Notes under the pieces: generated by a model | Told to the model about the DNA's origin: nothing | The model's input: only the letters and a program-made list of their open reading frames with translations | Databases searched by the model: none | Part shown: positions 42,722 to 51,958 of the stretch, one piece after another | Numbering within the stretch: the stretch's first letter is position 1 | Layout: each line of letters begins with the position of its first letter | Assembly (NCBI GenBank): GCA_964436045.1 | Contig: CAYTBN010000032.1 | Location: 9,828 to 73,827 of the forward strand | Length of the DNA stretch: 64,000 bases | Reading direction: 5' to 3' | DNA from: CAYTBN01 sp964436045 | GTDB taxonomy: Bacteria > Myxococcota_A > UBA796 > UBA9615 > CAYRNR01 | Translations under genes and position numbers: made by a program

Positions 42722-45700
42722 ATGGATGGAATCGCTGGAAACGTCTCCGGAGTGCGCGCGGACGCCTGGGTAGGTGCTCTGGGGATCGACGTGGGATCGC
42801 TGTACGTCAAGATGGTCTGGGTGCGGCCGGACGGCACGCCCGTGGCCGACGCACGGGAACACCAGGGGCGACCGATCCCGGTGCTGCGCGCGATGCTGGC
42901 GGCGGCGGAGGTTCCGGCAGCGTTGCCCATCGGCGTCACCGGACCGCTGGCGGCGGTGATCGGCGACCAGGGGGTGGGCGAGATGGTGGACTCGATCCGG
43001 GCCGCCATCCGCGGGGTCCGAGACGCCTGTCCCGAGGTTCGCAACATCCTCGAAGTGGGCGGCGGCAGCCTGGCCCGCATCACCATCGACGACGCCGGTC
43101 AGCTGCTGGACTACAGCTCCAACTCGCTGTGTGCCGCGGGCACCGGCTCGTTCCTCGACGAGCAGGCCCGCCGCATGGGCCTCGGCATCGAGCAGATCGA
43201 GAACTTCGAGGGCGTCCAGGACCCGCCGACGGTCGCGACCCGGTGTGCGGTCTTCGCCAAGTCGGATCTGATCCACCGCCAGCAGGAGGGCTACGGACCG
43301 GAGGCCATGTGGTCTGGCCTTTGCCGGGGACTGGTGGGCACCATCCTGCAGACCCTGGCCGGTGGCCGCGACCTGCGCGGGCCGACCCTGATGATCGGCG
43401 GCGTGTCCCGCAATCCGGAGGTCCAGCGCTGGCTGCACGATCGGCTCGGCGAGGACTTCCGCCGCCTGACCGACGCTCACCTGCTACCCGCCATCGGTGC
43501 CGCGCGGATCGCGGCCGAGGGCATGGTCGAGGCCACGGTCTGGGGCCAGCTCCGGGACAGCAAGCCCGTGGGCAAGGACAGCCATCGGCGGCAGTCCCTG
43601 GCGCTGGAGCGATCCACCTATCCGTCCCTGGACGTGCTCGAGGAGTACGTGGACGAGTGGCGCGTCGAGGTACGTCGCCACGTCGAACTTCCCGCCACAC
43701 CCGTGCGTGTGGCGCTGGGGATCGACATCGGCTCGACGAGCACCAAGGCCATCCTGATCCGCCCCGACGGCCAGGTGATGGTCGATCTGTACTGCCGCAC
43801 TTCGGGCGATCCCATCGAGGCCACCCAGCGGCTGTTCTCCAGCATGGCGGCCATCGAACGCGACGCGGGCAGCACCTTCCAGGTCTTCGCCTGCGCCACC
43901 ACCGGCAGCGGCCGCAAGCTGGTGGGACAGGTGGTGGGCGCGGACGTGGTGGTCAACGAGATCTCGGCCCACGTGCGGGGCGCCCAGGCGGTGGACCCCG
44001 AGGTGGAGACCATCTTCGAGATCGGCGGCCAGGACGCCAAGTTCATGGACGTGCGCGGGGGGTTCCTGCGGGACGTGAACATGAACTACGTGTGCGCGGC
44101 CGGCACCGGCTCCTTCATCGAGGAGCAGGCGATCAAGCTCGGTTTCCCGATCCAGGCCGTTGGCGAGGCCACCTTGGGGATCGCACCACCGGTGACGTCG
44201 GACCGCTGCACGGTGTTCATGGAGCAGGACGTTCACCGGCTCCTGCGCCAGGGGTTCCAGCGCGACGAGGTCATGGCAGCGGTGCTGTACTCGGTGGTGC
44301 AGAACTACCTGAACCGGGTGGTCGGGAATCGCCACCGATCCGACAAGCGGATCACCTTCCAGGGAGCGACCGCCCGCAACCGTGGGCTGGTGGCGGCATT
44401 CGAGAAACTGCTCGGGGTCGAGGTCGTGGTGTCGCCCCTGTGCCACCAGATGGGTGCCTACGGCTCGGCGTTGCTGGCCATCGACGCCCGGCAGCGGGAC
44501 GATGCCGATGATTCGGCGTTCCGCGGCCTGGACCTGGCCAGCCGTCGCATCGAGCTGCACCGCGAGGTCTGCGAGCTGTGCAACAACCTGTGCACCATCA
44601 CCACCGCCGACATCGAGGGAGACGAGGCCCGGCCCTCGTGGGGATACCTCTGTGGCAGGGATCCGGAGGAGACCCGGATGCGGCGGCCCGACGGCTTCCG
44701 CCCGATCCAGGAGCGCCTCAAGGCCTGGCGCCGTGCCCGCGGTCCGCGCCCGGCGGCCGATGCGCCCCTGATCGCGATCCCCCGCGCCCTGGGCACGTGG
44801 GACCTCTATCCCCTGTGGCGGACCTTCCTGGAGAGCCTGGGATTCCGGGTCAAGCTGGGACCGCCCACCGACGGACCGATCTCGACCACCGGCAGCCAGC
44901 TGTCGGCGTCCGACTATTGCTTCCCGATGAAGCTGGCCCACGGCCACGCGGCGGCGTTGCTGCGTGACAAGGCCGTGGACCACGTGTTCATGCCCTTCGT
45001 GATCGGCGAGCAGTTCGATCCCGAGGTGACCACGGCCGCCCACCTGTGCCCGCTGAACATCGCCCAGGCCGCCTCGGTTCGCGCCGCGTGCACCGGAGCC
45101 GGTATCGACCCCGCCCGGATCGTGGCTCCGGCCGTCGACCTGGCCTGGTCCGACGAGCGGCTGGCGCGCCAGCTCCACACCGCCCTCGCCCCGGTGCTGG
45201 GTGTGGACGCGGACGCGGTGGCACGCGCCTGGAACGCTGCGCGGGGAGCCCTCGCGGAGTTCCGCGACGAGTGCCGGGAGATCGGCGAACGAGCCCTGGC
45301 GGCCCTCGGTCCCGACGACCGGGCGATCGTGCTGCTCGGCCGCGGTTACAACCTGTACGACGAGGGCGCCAACGTCGCGCTGCCGCGCAAGATCGCGGAG
45401 CAGGGCTGGACCCTCATCCCGATGGACACGCTGCCGCTGCCGGTCGACAGCCTCGGACCGGGGCTGCACAACATGTTCTGGTGGTCGGGCCGCCGGATGC
45501 TCGAGGCCGCCCGCTTCACCCGCGACGACCCGCGGCTGCACGCGGTGTGCTTCACCAACTTCAGCTGCGGCCCCGACTCCTTCGTGCTGACCTACATGGC
45601 CGAGATCATGGGCGAGAACCCCTACCTGGTGCTGGAGCTGGACGAGCACGGATCGGATGGTGGCTACCTGACCCGCATCGAGGCGTTCGTCGACGTGCTG

Positions 45701-47011
45701 GGCCAGGATCGTCCGGCTGCGCCGACGCCGCCGCCGCTCCGCGAGCCGGCGGGGCCCATGGACCGGGTCGGCGATCGCACCCTGTGGATGCCGCCGATGG
45801 CCCTGTTCGGCCAGATGCTTCCGGCGGTGTTCCGTGGCGCCGGCTACAACGCCCAGATCCTGCCGCCGGAGACCGAGGAGAGCTTCGAGCGGGGCAGGAA
45901 GCAGTGCCGCGGCACCGAGTGCCTGCCCGCGCCCGCGACCATCGGCAGCCTGATCCACACCCTCGAGCAGCAGGGTGAGGACCTGTCGCGACACGCCATC
46001 TTCATGCCCACCGCCGCAGGGCCCTGCCGCTTTGGCCAGTACAACCAGCTGACCCGGATGGCGCTGGACCGGATCGGCATGGATGAGGTCTTCATCACCT
46101 CGCCCGGCTCCGACGACACCTACGCGGGCGTCGGCACCCGGCTCCAGCTGCGGCTGTACCAGGGCGTGTTGCTCAACGACGTGCTGACCAAGCTGCTCTG
46201 CCGGCTGCGGCCCTACGAGCTGACCCCGGGCCTGGTCGAGGACATCATCGACGACGGCCAGGCGGATCTGGTGCGGATGCTGGAACAGAACCGGGACTAC
46301 ATGCCCGTGCTGCGGCGGCTGGCCCGCCGGCTGCGGCGGGTGCCACTGAGCGGCGAGCGCAGGCCGCTGGTGGGCATCGTCGGCGAGATCTACGTGCGCT
46401 GTAACACCTTTTGCAACCAGGACGTGATCGGCGCCATCGAGACCGGTGGCGGCGAGGCCTGGCTGTCGCCGATCTCCGAGTGGATCCTGTACACCCAGGC
46501 GATGGAGCTGCGGGTCACCAGCGACGAGCGACGGCGTCTGCAGTGGGCCAAGGCCCGGGCGCGCACCCGGCTGCTGGAGTGGTACGAGAACCGCATCTAC
46601 AACGTGTTCGGCTCGATGCTGGCCGACCGCCACGAGCCGCCCGTGGACGAGGTGATCCGTGCCGGTGAGCGCTTCATCCCCGTGGAGTTCGAGGGCGAGA
46701 CGATCCTGACCATCGGCCGGGCCGTGCGTTACCTGCAGGACGGCGCGGCGATGGTGGTCAACGCTGCGCCGTTCACCTGTATGCCGGGGGCGCTGACGTC
46801 CGGCGTCTTGCGCCAGGTCCAGGACGAGATGGGCGCGCCCGTGATCAGTCTGTTCTACGACGGCACGGGCGACGTCAATCGTCAGGTGGTGCTCACCCTG
46901 CGTAACCTGGGGATCGAGGGGGAGGCCGGCCATCCCGCGGCCGAACAGCCGGGCGTGGAACCGGTCGAGATCAGTAGTTGCTCTGCAGGCCGAGCTGGAC
47001 GAACACGCTGA
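42722..47011 (+). CDS. Giant acyl-CoA dehydratase activase-related protein (two activase domains plus dehydratase-like region)
   Basis: 1429 aa. Two ASKHA-fold activase domains in tandem: 'GALGIDVGSLYVK' with 'LCAAGTGSFLDEQ' (Cys137) and 'RCAVFAKSD'; then 'GIDIGSTSTKAI' (about residue 333) with 'VCAAGTGSFIEEQ' (Cys458) and 'RCTVFMEQD'. In HgdC-type activators the Cys of the CAAGTG and CxVFxE elements hold one 4Fe-4S cluster between two subunits; here both halves sit in one chain. Residues about 640-1420 contain a CELCNNLC motif and DUF2229/HgdB-like sequence ('SASDYCFPMKLAHGHAAALL', 'CRGTECLPAPATIG', 'CNTFCNQDVIG', 'TCMPGALTSG'). Such proteins are thought to drive ATP-dependent electron transfer. 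ATG 42722 is chosen for its spacing from GGGAGG; ATG 42713 abuts that element. Confidence 0.88.
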   Translation: MDGIAGNVSGVRADAWVGALGIDVGSLYVKMVWVRPDGTPVADAREHQGRPIPVLRAMLAAAEVPAALPIGVTGPLAAVIGDQGVGEMVDSIRAAIRGVRDACPEVRNILEVGGGSLARITIDDAGQLLDYSSNSLCAAGTGSFLDEQARRMGLGIEQIENFEGVQDPPTVATRCAVFAKSDLIHRQQEGYGPEAMWSGLCRGLVGTILQTLAGGRDLRGPTLMIGGVSRNPEVQRWLHDRLGEDFRRLTDAHLLPAIGAARIAAEGMVEATVWGQLRDSKPVGKDSHRRQSLALERSTYPSLDVLEEYVDEWRVEVRRHVELPATPVRVALGIDIGSTSTKAILIRPDGQVMVDLYCRTSGDPIEATQRLFSSMAAIERDAGSTFQVFACATTGSGRKLVGQVVGADVVVNEISAHVRGAQAVDPEVETIFEIGGQDAKFMDVRGGFLRDVNMNYVCAAGTGSFIEEQAIKLGFPIQAVGEATLGIAPPVTSDRCTVFMEQDVHRLLRQGFQRDEVMAAVLYSVVQNYLNRVVGNRHRSDKRITFQGATARNRGLVAAFEKLLGVEVVVSPLCHQMGAYGSALLAIDARQRDDADDSAFRGLDLASRRIELHREVCELCNNLCTITTADIEGDEARPSWGYLCGRDPEETRMRRPDGFRPIQERLKAWRRARGPRPAADAPLIAIPRALGTWDLYPLWRTFLESLGFRVKLGPPTDGPISTTGSQLSASDYCFPMKLAHGHAAALLRDKAVDHVFMPFVIGEQFDPEVTTAAHLCPLNIAQAASVRAACTGAGIDPARIVAPAVDLAWSDERLARQLHTALAPVLGVDADAVARAWNAARGALAEFRDECREIGERALAALGPDDRAIVLLGRGYNLYDEGANVALPRKIAEQGWTLIPMDTLPLPVDSLGPGLHNMFWWSGRRMLEAARFTRDDPRLHAVCFTNFSCGPDSFVLTYMAEIMGENPYLVLELDEHGSDGGYLTRIEAFVDVLGQDRPAAPTPPPLREPAGPMDRVGDRTLWMPPMALFGQMLPAVFRGAGYNAQILPPETEESFERGRKQCRGTECLPAPATIGSLIHTLEQQGEDLSRHAIFMPTAAGPCRFGQYNQLTRMALDRIGMDEVFITSPGSDDTYAGVGTRLQLRLYQGVLLNDVLTKLLCRLRPYELTPGLVEDIIDDGQADLVRMLEQNRDYMPVLRRLARRLRRVPLSGERRPLVGIVGEIYVRCNTFCNQDVIGAIETGGGEAWLSPISEWILYTQAMELRVTSDERRRLQWAKARARTRLLEWYENRIYNVFGSMLADRHEPPVDEVIRAGERFIPVEFEGETILTIGRAVRYLQDGAAMVVNAAPFTCMPGALTSGVLRQVQDEMGAPVISLFYDGTGDVNRQVVLTLRNLGIEGEAGHPAAEQPGVEPVEISSCSAGRAGRTR

Positions 47012-47654
47012 CACCCGCGAGCTGGGAATCCCCGGCAAAACCCAGCACCGGTCCGACCGCGCCCTTGAGGAACATGGTCGAGCGCACGCTCACATCCCAC
47101 TCGGCGCCGATGTCGAACAGGATCGGCCATTCGACCCACCACCCGAAGGGGCTCAGCCGCAGCCACGCGACCACCGGGCTCTCGAAGCCCAGGATCAGCG
47201 ACCACGAGTTCCGCATGTCCACCGAGGCGCTGACGCCCAGGTTGATCACCGGACCCAGGGTCGGCTGCAGGCTCCTGGAGCGCCCCCAGCGCATGTTCAC
47301 GTAGATCCCGCGGGAGCCGCCGTAGAGACCGACATAGAGTCCCGGCTCGAAGCGGAACGACACCACCGACCGTCCGTGGATGCCCAGCAGCGTGCGCGAC
47401 GAGAGACCGACGTGGATCGTGAACGGCCAGACGATGGCGCCGACGTGGAGGCCGAGGGTGCGCTTGCCAGTGGACTGGAAGTCCCACTGGTACCCGAGCT
47501 GCGGAAAGCCCAGATAGAACTCGTGGGCCTTCTCGCCTGGGTTGAGGTGTTCGCCGCCCGCCAGGGTGGTGGCTCCGCCGTCCCGCGGCGCAACCAGGGC
47601 CAGCGCCAGGGTCATGGCGAGGACCAGGGTGGTGGCCGTCGAACGCAGCTCCAC
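46971..47654 (-). CDS. Exported outer-membrane-like beta protein
   Basis: 227 aa. Signal peptide at residues 1-28 (MELRSTATTLVLAMTLALALV...GGA). The mature part is strand-rich with aromatic girdles ('AHEFYLGFPQLGYQWDFQ', 'FEPGLYVGLYGGSRGIYVNMRWG', 'WSLILGFESPVVAWLRL', 'VSVFVQLGLQSNY') and ends in Tyr, fitting a small outer-membrane barrel. GTG 47654 with AAGGAG five bases upstream is the start. Its 3' end overlaps the convergent activase gene by 41 nt. No family recognised. Confidence 0.72.
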   Translation of the reverse strand: MELRSTATTLVLAMTLALALVAPRDGGATTLAGGEHLNPGEKAHEFYLGFPQLGYQWDFQSTGKRTLGLHVGAIVWPFTIHVGLSSRTLLGIHGRSVVSFRFEPGLYVGLYGGSRGIYVNMRWGRSRSLQPTLGPVINLGVSASVDMRNSWSLILGFESPVVAWLRLSPFGWWVEWPILFDIGAEWDVSVRSTMFLKGAVGPVLGFAGDSQLAGVSVFVQLGLQSNY

Positions 47655-47720
47655 GTCAACTCCTTCGTCGGTGGGCAGCCATCGTAGGCGAAACGTTGCC
47701 GGGTGGCAACGACGGGGCTC

Positions 47721-48566
47721 CTAGAGCGCGTCGATGTCGATGGTGGAGGCCACGTCCTCGTCGATGGTCACGGCGAGGGTTTCCTTCTTGCCGTCCATGT
47801 AGGTGGTGATCGACTCGCGCTCGAGCTTGCGGTTGATGCGCTTGCTGACCTCCTCGAAGGGGATCTCGGTGCGCTCACCCTCCTTCTTGATCACGTGGTA
47901 GCCGAAGCGGGTCTTGATCGGACCGGTGATATCGCCCACCTGCAGGGCGAAGACCGCCTCCTCGAACTCGGGGGTCATCCGGCCGCGGCCGAACCAGCCC
48001 AGGTCGCCGCCCTTGATCTTGGACGCACGGTCCTCGCTCAGCTCCTTGCACAGAGCCTCGAAGTCCTCGTCGGCGTCGGCGCGCTTGCGGGCCTCCTTGG
48101 CCAGGCCCTCGTCCTTGACCAGGATGTGGCGGGCCTGGACCTGCTCCTTCTTGTAGTCCTCGATGTTCTCCTGGTAGTAGGCCTGGGCGGCCTCTTCGCC
48201 AGCGGCATTCTCGCGCAGGTCCTTCATCAGCCGGTTGACCAGGTAGTTCTCCTCCGCCTGGCGCATGGCGATCTGGTCCTGGGGCGTCTGGCCGATTCCC
48301 TGGGCCAGGGCGTCGGCCGCCAGCGCCTTGTTCAGCGCCAGCCGCTCGATCATGTCCTTGCGGCCCTCGGGGGTCTTGAAGCGGGTGCGCTGCCGCTCGT
48401 TCATCGACGACAGGAAGGCCTCCACCTCGGCCTGGGTCAGGCTGCCGCCTTCGAAGGTGGCGAGCACGGCGCTGTCGTCGGTGATCTCGGTGGTGGTGCC
48501 GGAGTTGCAGGCCGCCAGCAGGGTGCCGATGGCCGCCACGATCAGTGCATTGGTCAGGGTTCGCAT
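47721..48566 (-). CDS. Parvulin-type peptidyl-prolyl isomerase lipoprotein
   Basis: 281-aa lipoprotein, lipobox LAAC (Cys20). A SurA/PrsA-like N-terminal helical part (residues 35-145) precedes a parvulin domain (about 148-245): 'VQARHILVKDEG', 'DEDFEALCKELSEDRASKIKGGDLGWFGRGRM', 'EFEEAVFALQVGDITGPIKTRFGYHVIKKEG' (read in parts). It should assist folding of exported proteins at the outer or inner membrane. GGGAGG precedes the ATG. It is likely in one leftward run with the kinase, TPR lipoprotein and OMP-like gene. Confidence 0.9.
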   Translation of the reverse strand: MRTLTNALIVAAIGTLLAACNSGTTTEITDDSAVLATFEGGSLTQAEVEAFLSSMNERQRTRFKTPEGRKDMIERLALNKALAADALAQGIGQTPQDQIAMRQAEENYLVNRLMKDLRENAAGEEAAQAYYQENIEDYKKEQVQARHILVKDEGLAKEARKRADADEDFEALCKELSEDRASKIKGGDLGWFGRGRMTPEFEEAVFALQVGDITGPIKTRFGYHVIKKEGERTEIPFEEVSKRINRKLERESITTYMDGKKETLAVTIDEDVASTIDIDAL

Positions 48567-48664
48567 GGTCTACCTCCCGGTCGTTTCGCGCAGTGTTGAC
48601 CGCGCGCGAGGCGGCGAATCTAGAACAATGGCGGGCTGCGGGCAAGGGGCCGCTGCGGACCCGA

Positions 48665-49102
48665 TCACGGATCCCGGAGTGCGGCCAGGTTCGGATCGTC
48701 CGGGTGGCGGGAGAGGGCGTCTTGCAGCAGGGCGCGCGCGTCGTCGTGCTGGTCCATCGCGCGAAGCGCGCGGATGTGGAGGGCGTCGACCTCGGCAGCA
48801 CCGCCGCCGTCGGTTCGGCTGGCGCGCGACGCGTAGTGCAGGGCCAGCCGGGGTTTGTGGTGCTCCTCCCGCTCCGGCTCGAGGTAGAACCCGGCCGCGA
48901 ACAGGAGCAGTTGCAGGTGCTCCGGATGGCGCTCGAGGCCGCGGCGGAAGGCAGCCTGACTGGCCTCCGCGTCGCCGGCCGCGAGGGCGTCCTGGGCCTG
49001 GACCAGCGACTGGTCCGGATCGGGACCGCAGCCGGCTAGCAGTACCAGGGACACGAAGGCCGCGGCGGGCTGCCTCGGAGGTCGCGATCGGGTCGAGATC
49101 AC
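48665..49102 (-). CDS. TPR lipoprotein
   Basis: 145 aa from GTG 49102. Lipobox LAGC (Cys25). About three TPR-like helical hairpins follow ('SLVQAQDALAAGDAEASQAAFRRGLERHP', 'LALHYASRASRTDGGGAAEVDALHIRAL', 'DARALLQDALSRHPDDPNLAAL', read in parts). It starts six bases after the kinase gene's stop, so the two are probably co-translated; it could be a periplasmic partner in the kinase pathway. Confidence 0.75.
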   Translation of the reverse strand: MISTRSRPPRQPAAAFVSLVLLAGCGPDPDQSLVQAQDALAAGDAEASQAAFRRGLERHPEHLQLLLFAAGFYLEPEREEHHKPRLALHYASRASRTDGGGAAEVDALHIRALRAMDQHDDARALLQDALSRHPDDPNLAALRDP

Positions 49103-49108
49103 AGCGTC

Positions 49109-50443
49109 TCAGTTTTCGATCTCGATCAGGAACTGGGTCAGGTGGGTCAGGGTGTCGGATGCCTGGGGGACCTTGGGGTCCGGCTTGGGGTGGAGTTCCA
49201 GGAAGACCGGTGGCCCCAGATCCACCTCGGGGATGGTCTCGTCGTCCAGGTCCAGCTCCGGCAGCTCGCCCAGGTCGATCTCCGGGTAGGTCTCGGGATC
49301 GAGATCCAGATCCTCGGTCTCCTCCTCGACGGCCGCGGGCTGGATCCCCTTGTAGGGCGTCGACGGGTTGAGCTGGACCGGCGGCGGCGGTTGCCGGGGC
49401 ATCCGGGGCTCACCGAGCTGGATCTCGGGGATCTCACCCGGTTCGCCGGGCGGCGTCGGCGCCGCGGGCATGGCGCCGTCGAACTTCTGTTCGTCGGATC
49501 CCGCCTCCTCGATCGTGTAGTACTGGGTGCGGTTGTCCTCCAGGCTGGGCAGGGGGATCGGCGTGTCGGCGGGGAAGATCTGCTCCAGATCCTCCTTCAT
49601 CCACGACGCGTCCGGATACCGCCGCTCGGCATCGAAGTGGGTGGCCCGCCGGAAGATCCGTCCCAGGCCAGCGCCATATTCCTCCAGCCGGTCGTCGTGG
49701 CCGAGCAGCGAGGCCTCGCGCACCTTGCGGATCAGGTCGTTGAGGTTGTCGGCCTCGAAGGGACGCGAGCCGGTCAGCAGCTCGTAGAGCATCAACCCGG
49801 CGGCGAAGATGTCCGAGTGGTGGGTCAGCGGGTCGCCGTTGGCCTGCTCGGGGCTCATGTAGGCCGGGGTGCCGCGGGTCTTGCGGACCGTGGTCACCGT
49901 GTCGCTGAAGGCCTTGATCTTGGCCACCCCGAAGTCCATCACCTTGGCCACCCCGGACAGGGAGACCATCACGTTGCCGGGCTTCAGATCCCGGTGCACG
50001 ACGCCGTACACCTTGCCGGTGTGATCGGTGAGGCTGTGGGCGTAGTTCAGTCCAGCGCAGACCTGGACCAGCACGCACGCCGCCAGCTCCGGCGGCAGTC
50101 CCCGGCCCTTCTCGTCGACCATGTCCAGCAGGTCGGCGACGGTGACCCCCTTGACGTAGTCCATCGCCATGTAGGGCAGACCGTCGATCTCGCCGAACTC
50201 CAGCGTGGAGATCACGTTGGGGTGGTGCATCTTCTGCCCGATCAACGCCTCGCGCTTGAGCAGCGCCAGGGTCTCGGGCTGATTGGAGTACTCGTGGCGC
50301 AGCACCTTGAGCGCCACCTCGCCGCGGGCGGCCAGCGCCCCGGTGTGGTGCGCCAGATACACTTTGGACATCGCCCCTTCACCGATCTTGCGCAGGATCA
50401 GATAGGGCCCGAAGCGGGCCTGGTGGGGGACGGGCGGGTACAT
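49109..50443 (-). CDS. Hanks-type serine/threonine protein kinase, soluble
   Basis: 444 aa. Kinase domain, residues 11-290: Gly loop 'IGEGAMSKVYLA', Lys46 in VALKVL, Glu in 'LLKREALIGQKMHHPN', catalytic 'VVHRDLKPGNVMV' (Asp152), 'VMDFGVAKI' (Asp170), 'GTPAYMSPEQ' and 'DIFAAGLMLYELLTG'. All catalytic residues are present, so it should be active. The 150-residue C-terminal tail has no membrane helix and carries repeated 'PEIxLGE', 'PEIDLGE', 'LPELDLDDE', 'IPEVDLG' motifs plus Pro-rich stretches, probably docking sites. ATG 50443 is preferred over ATG 50464 because GAGGA precedes it. Confidence 0.9.
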   Translation of the reverse strand: MYPPVPHQARFGPYLILRKIGEGAMSKVYLAHHTGALAARGEVALKVLRHEYSNQPETLALLKREALIGQKMHHPNVISTLEFGEIDGLPYMAMDYVKGVTVADLLDMVDEKGRGLPPELAACVLVQVCAGLNYAHSLTDHTGKVYGVVHRDLKPGNVMVSLSGVAKVMDFGVAKIKAFSDTVTTVRKTRGTPAYMSPEQANGDPLTHHSDIFAAGLMLYELLTGSRPFEADNLNDLIRKVREASLLGHDDRLEEYGAGLGRIFRRATHFDAERRYPDASWMKEDLEQIFPADTPIPLPSLEDNRTQYYTIEEAGSDEQKFDGAMPAAPTPPGEPGEIPEIQLGEPRMPRQPPPPVQLNPSTPYKGIQPAAVEEETEDLDLDPETYPEIDLGELPELDLDDETIPEVDLGPPVFLELHPKPDPKVPQASDTLTHLTQFLIEIEN

Positions 50444-50521
50444 CGAGAATCCTCGCCCGGACATCTTAGGGGTGGGGCGGTTCGGAGGTCCAGGGGCGGG
50501 GAGGTGAGTTCAGTGTGGGGT

Positions 50522-51457
50522 TCAGGGAGCCAGCAACCCCCCGGGCCTGTCGTGGAACTCATCCCAGAAGTCCCACTCCCCCGGATGCTGCTTCAGCCAG
50601 CTGTCGAGCATCAGCGCCATCAGATCGGCGCCCCACTCCAGCTGATCGCGCAGCTTGCCCGCGGGGATCGGGATCTCCGGTTCGATGAATCCCTCGAAGC
50701 CCGGGCCGTCGGTCCGGCGGATCACCAGCAGGGGCAGCAGCGCGGACCTGGAGCGGGCGGCCAGGTAGACCGGGCCGACGGGGATCAGGAAGCGCTGCCC
50801 CAGCACCGACCGGACCTCGCGTCGGCCGATCTCGTCCCCGGAGCCGGTGCCGTCCACCGCGGTCAACAGCGCGCCGCCCTGCTGCAGGTGGCGCAGCACC
50901 GGGCGCATGAAACCCTGGCCGTCGACGATCTCGGCGGGCAGCAGGCTCTCGAGGCGTACCCGGGTGTCGGCGACCTTCTGCCCCAGCCGCGAGAAGCGCA
51001 GGTTCTTGCCGCCGCCGCCGATCTGCATCATCCGGTAGCCCTGCGCCGCCAGCTCGAAGTGGGGCAGCTGGGCGCAGCCGAAGTGGGGGTGGGCCAGCAC
51101 GGCGCCGCGGCCGTCGGCCATCGCCCGCTCCAGGTGTTCGACCCCGTGGAGGCGGATGTAGTGGTCCCGGTTGTGATCGGCGATCCGGGGGAAGGTGAAG
51201 CTGACGTACTGGGTCGAGAAGTGTTCCTCGAAGGCCTTGACCACCAGGGCGTCGCGCTGCTCTCCGGGGGGGTAGACCCGGGAGAGGTTGTCCTCCACCA
51301 GCTGACGGGTTGCGCCCGGGAGCCGCGCGGCCTGGCGGCCCATGGTGCGGAAGACCTGGAACTCGTGGCCCGGCGGCAGGGCCCGCAGGCTCGGTCGAAC
51401 GCCGAACCACAGGCCCAGGCGGTAGGCGTCCTTGAGCGGGCTCTCCTTGAACTTCAA
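50522..51457 (-). CDS. Lysophospholipid/lipid A-type acyltransferase (LPLAT family)
   Basis: 311 aa, apparently from TTG 51457. LpxL/HtrB-like features: 'NLSRVYPPGEQRDALVVKAFEEHF', 'GVEHLERAMADGRGAVLAHPHFGCAQLPHFELAAQGY' (read in parts; the HxxFGxxQ segment replaces the usual HxGxxE/D) and 'ALLPLLVIRRTDGPGFEGFIEP'. It would add acyl chains to a lipid at the inner membrane. The changed acid position of the motif makes catalysis less certain. Last gene of a leftward set with the DUF2314-like lipoprotein and the cNMP-binding protein. Confidence 0.8.
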   Translation of the reverse strand: MKFKESPLKDAYRLGLWFGVRPSLRALPPGHEFQVFRTMGRQAARLPGATRQLVEDNLSRVYPPGEQRDALVVKAFEEHFSTQYVSFTFPRIADHNRDHYIRLHGVEHLERAMADGRGAVLAHPHFGCAQLPHFELAAQGYRMMQIGGGGKNLRFSRLGQKVADTRVRLESLLPAEIVDGQGFMRPVLRHLQQGGALLTAVDGTGSGDEIGRREVRSVLGQRFLIPVGPVYLAARSRSALLPLLVIRRTDGPGFEGFIEPEIPIPAGKLRDQLEWGADLMALMLDSWLKQHPGEWDFWDEFHDRPGGLLAP

Positions 51458-51484
51458 GGCCGGCGATCCTCCCTGGCCGCGCGA

Positions 51485-51958
51485 TCAGGGCTCGGCGGAG
51501 GCCGGGATATTCCCACCAAGCGATGGCGAGTACAAGCCGCCGTGGACCATCTTGCGCAGGGCGTTGCCCCGGGCCTCGATGCCGCTGCTCTCCTGGAAAT
51601 CGGCGACCCGGTCCCGGGTGAACGCCACGTACTGCCCCGCGCGGACATCGGTGCGCAGGATCGGCTCGTTGACCAGCACGCCTTCGATGGTCTCGCTGCC
51701 CCAGTGGACCACCTGGACCCACATCCACTCGGTGGCCACGCCCCGCCTGTGCACCGGGAACGCGACCTTGAGGTAGATCGGCGGCAGCTCGCCGGGGGCG
51801 TGGGAGTGCATCCGGGTCTTGAGATCGTCCAGGTCGCCGCGGTGGGCCGCCTGCAGCGTGTCGAGGGCCGCCGCCTCCATCGGCTCCAGGCGCTGGACGC
51901 CGCAGCCCCCGATCAGGGCGGCGAGGCCGAGGAGCAGCGCGGCGACGGGGCGGGTCAG
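51485..51958 (-). CDS. DUF2314-like lipoprotein, apparent CTG start
   Basis: 157 aa if started at CTG 51958, which overlaps the upstream stop as CTGA. From there it reads a proper lipoprotein signal 'LTRPVAALLLGLAALIGGC' (Cys19). The first conventional start, ATG 51880, would cut off this signal and leave 131 aa. The mature part matches the DUF2314 pattern: 'PIYLKVAFPVHRRGVATEWMWVQVV' (two parts), 'IEGVLVNEPILRTDVRAGQYVAFTRDRVADFQ'. Function of DUF2314 is unknown. No in-frame ATG, GTG or TTG exists between the upstream in-frame stop (51982) and the signal. Confidence 0.68.
   Translation of the reverse strand: MTRPVAALLLGLAALIGGCGVQRLEPMEAAALDTLQAAHRGDLDDLKTRMHSHAPGELPPIYLKVAFPVHRRGVATEWMWVQVVHWGSETIEGVLVNEPILRTDVRAGQYVAFTRDRVADFQESSGIEARGNALRKMVHGGLYSPSLGGNIPASAEP

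Noticed and set aside
43484..47038. A 1184-codon open frame on the minus strand, antisense to the activase gene
   Set aside because: Its protein is an Arg/His/Val/Gln-rich translation with no recognisable family, as expected for the antisense frame of a GC-rich gene; the plus-strand protein is clearly real.
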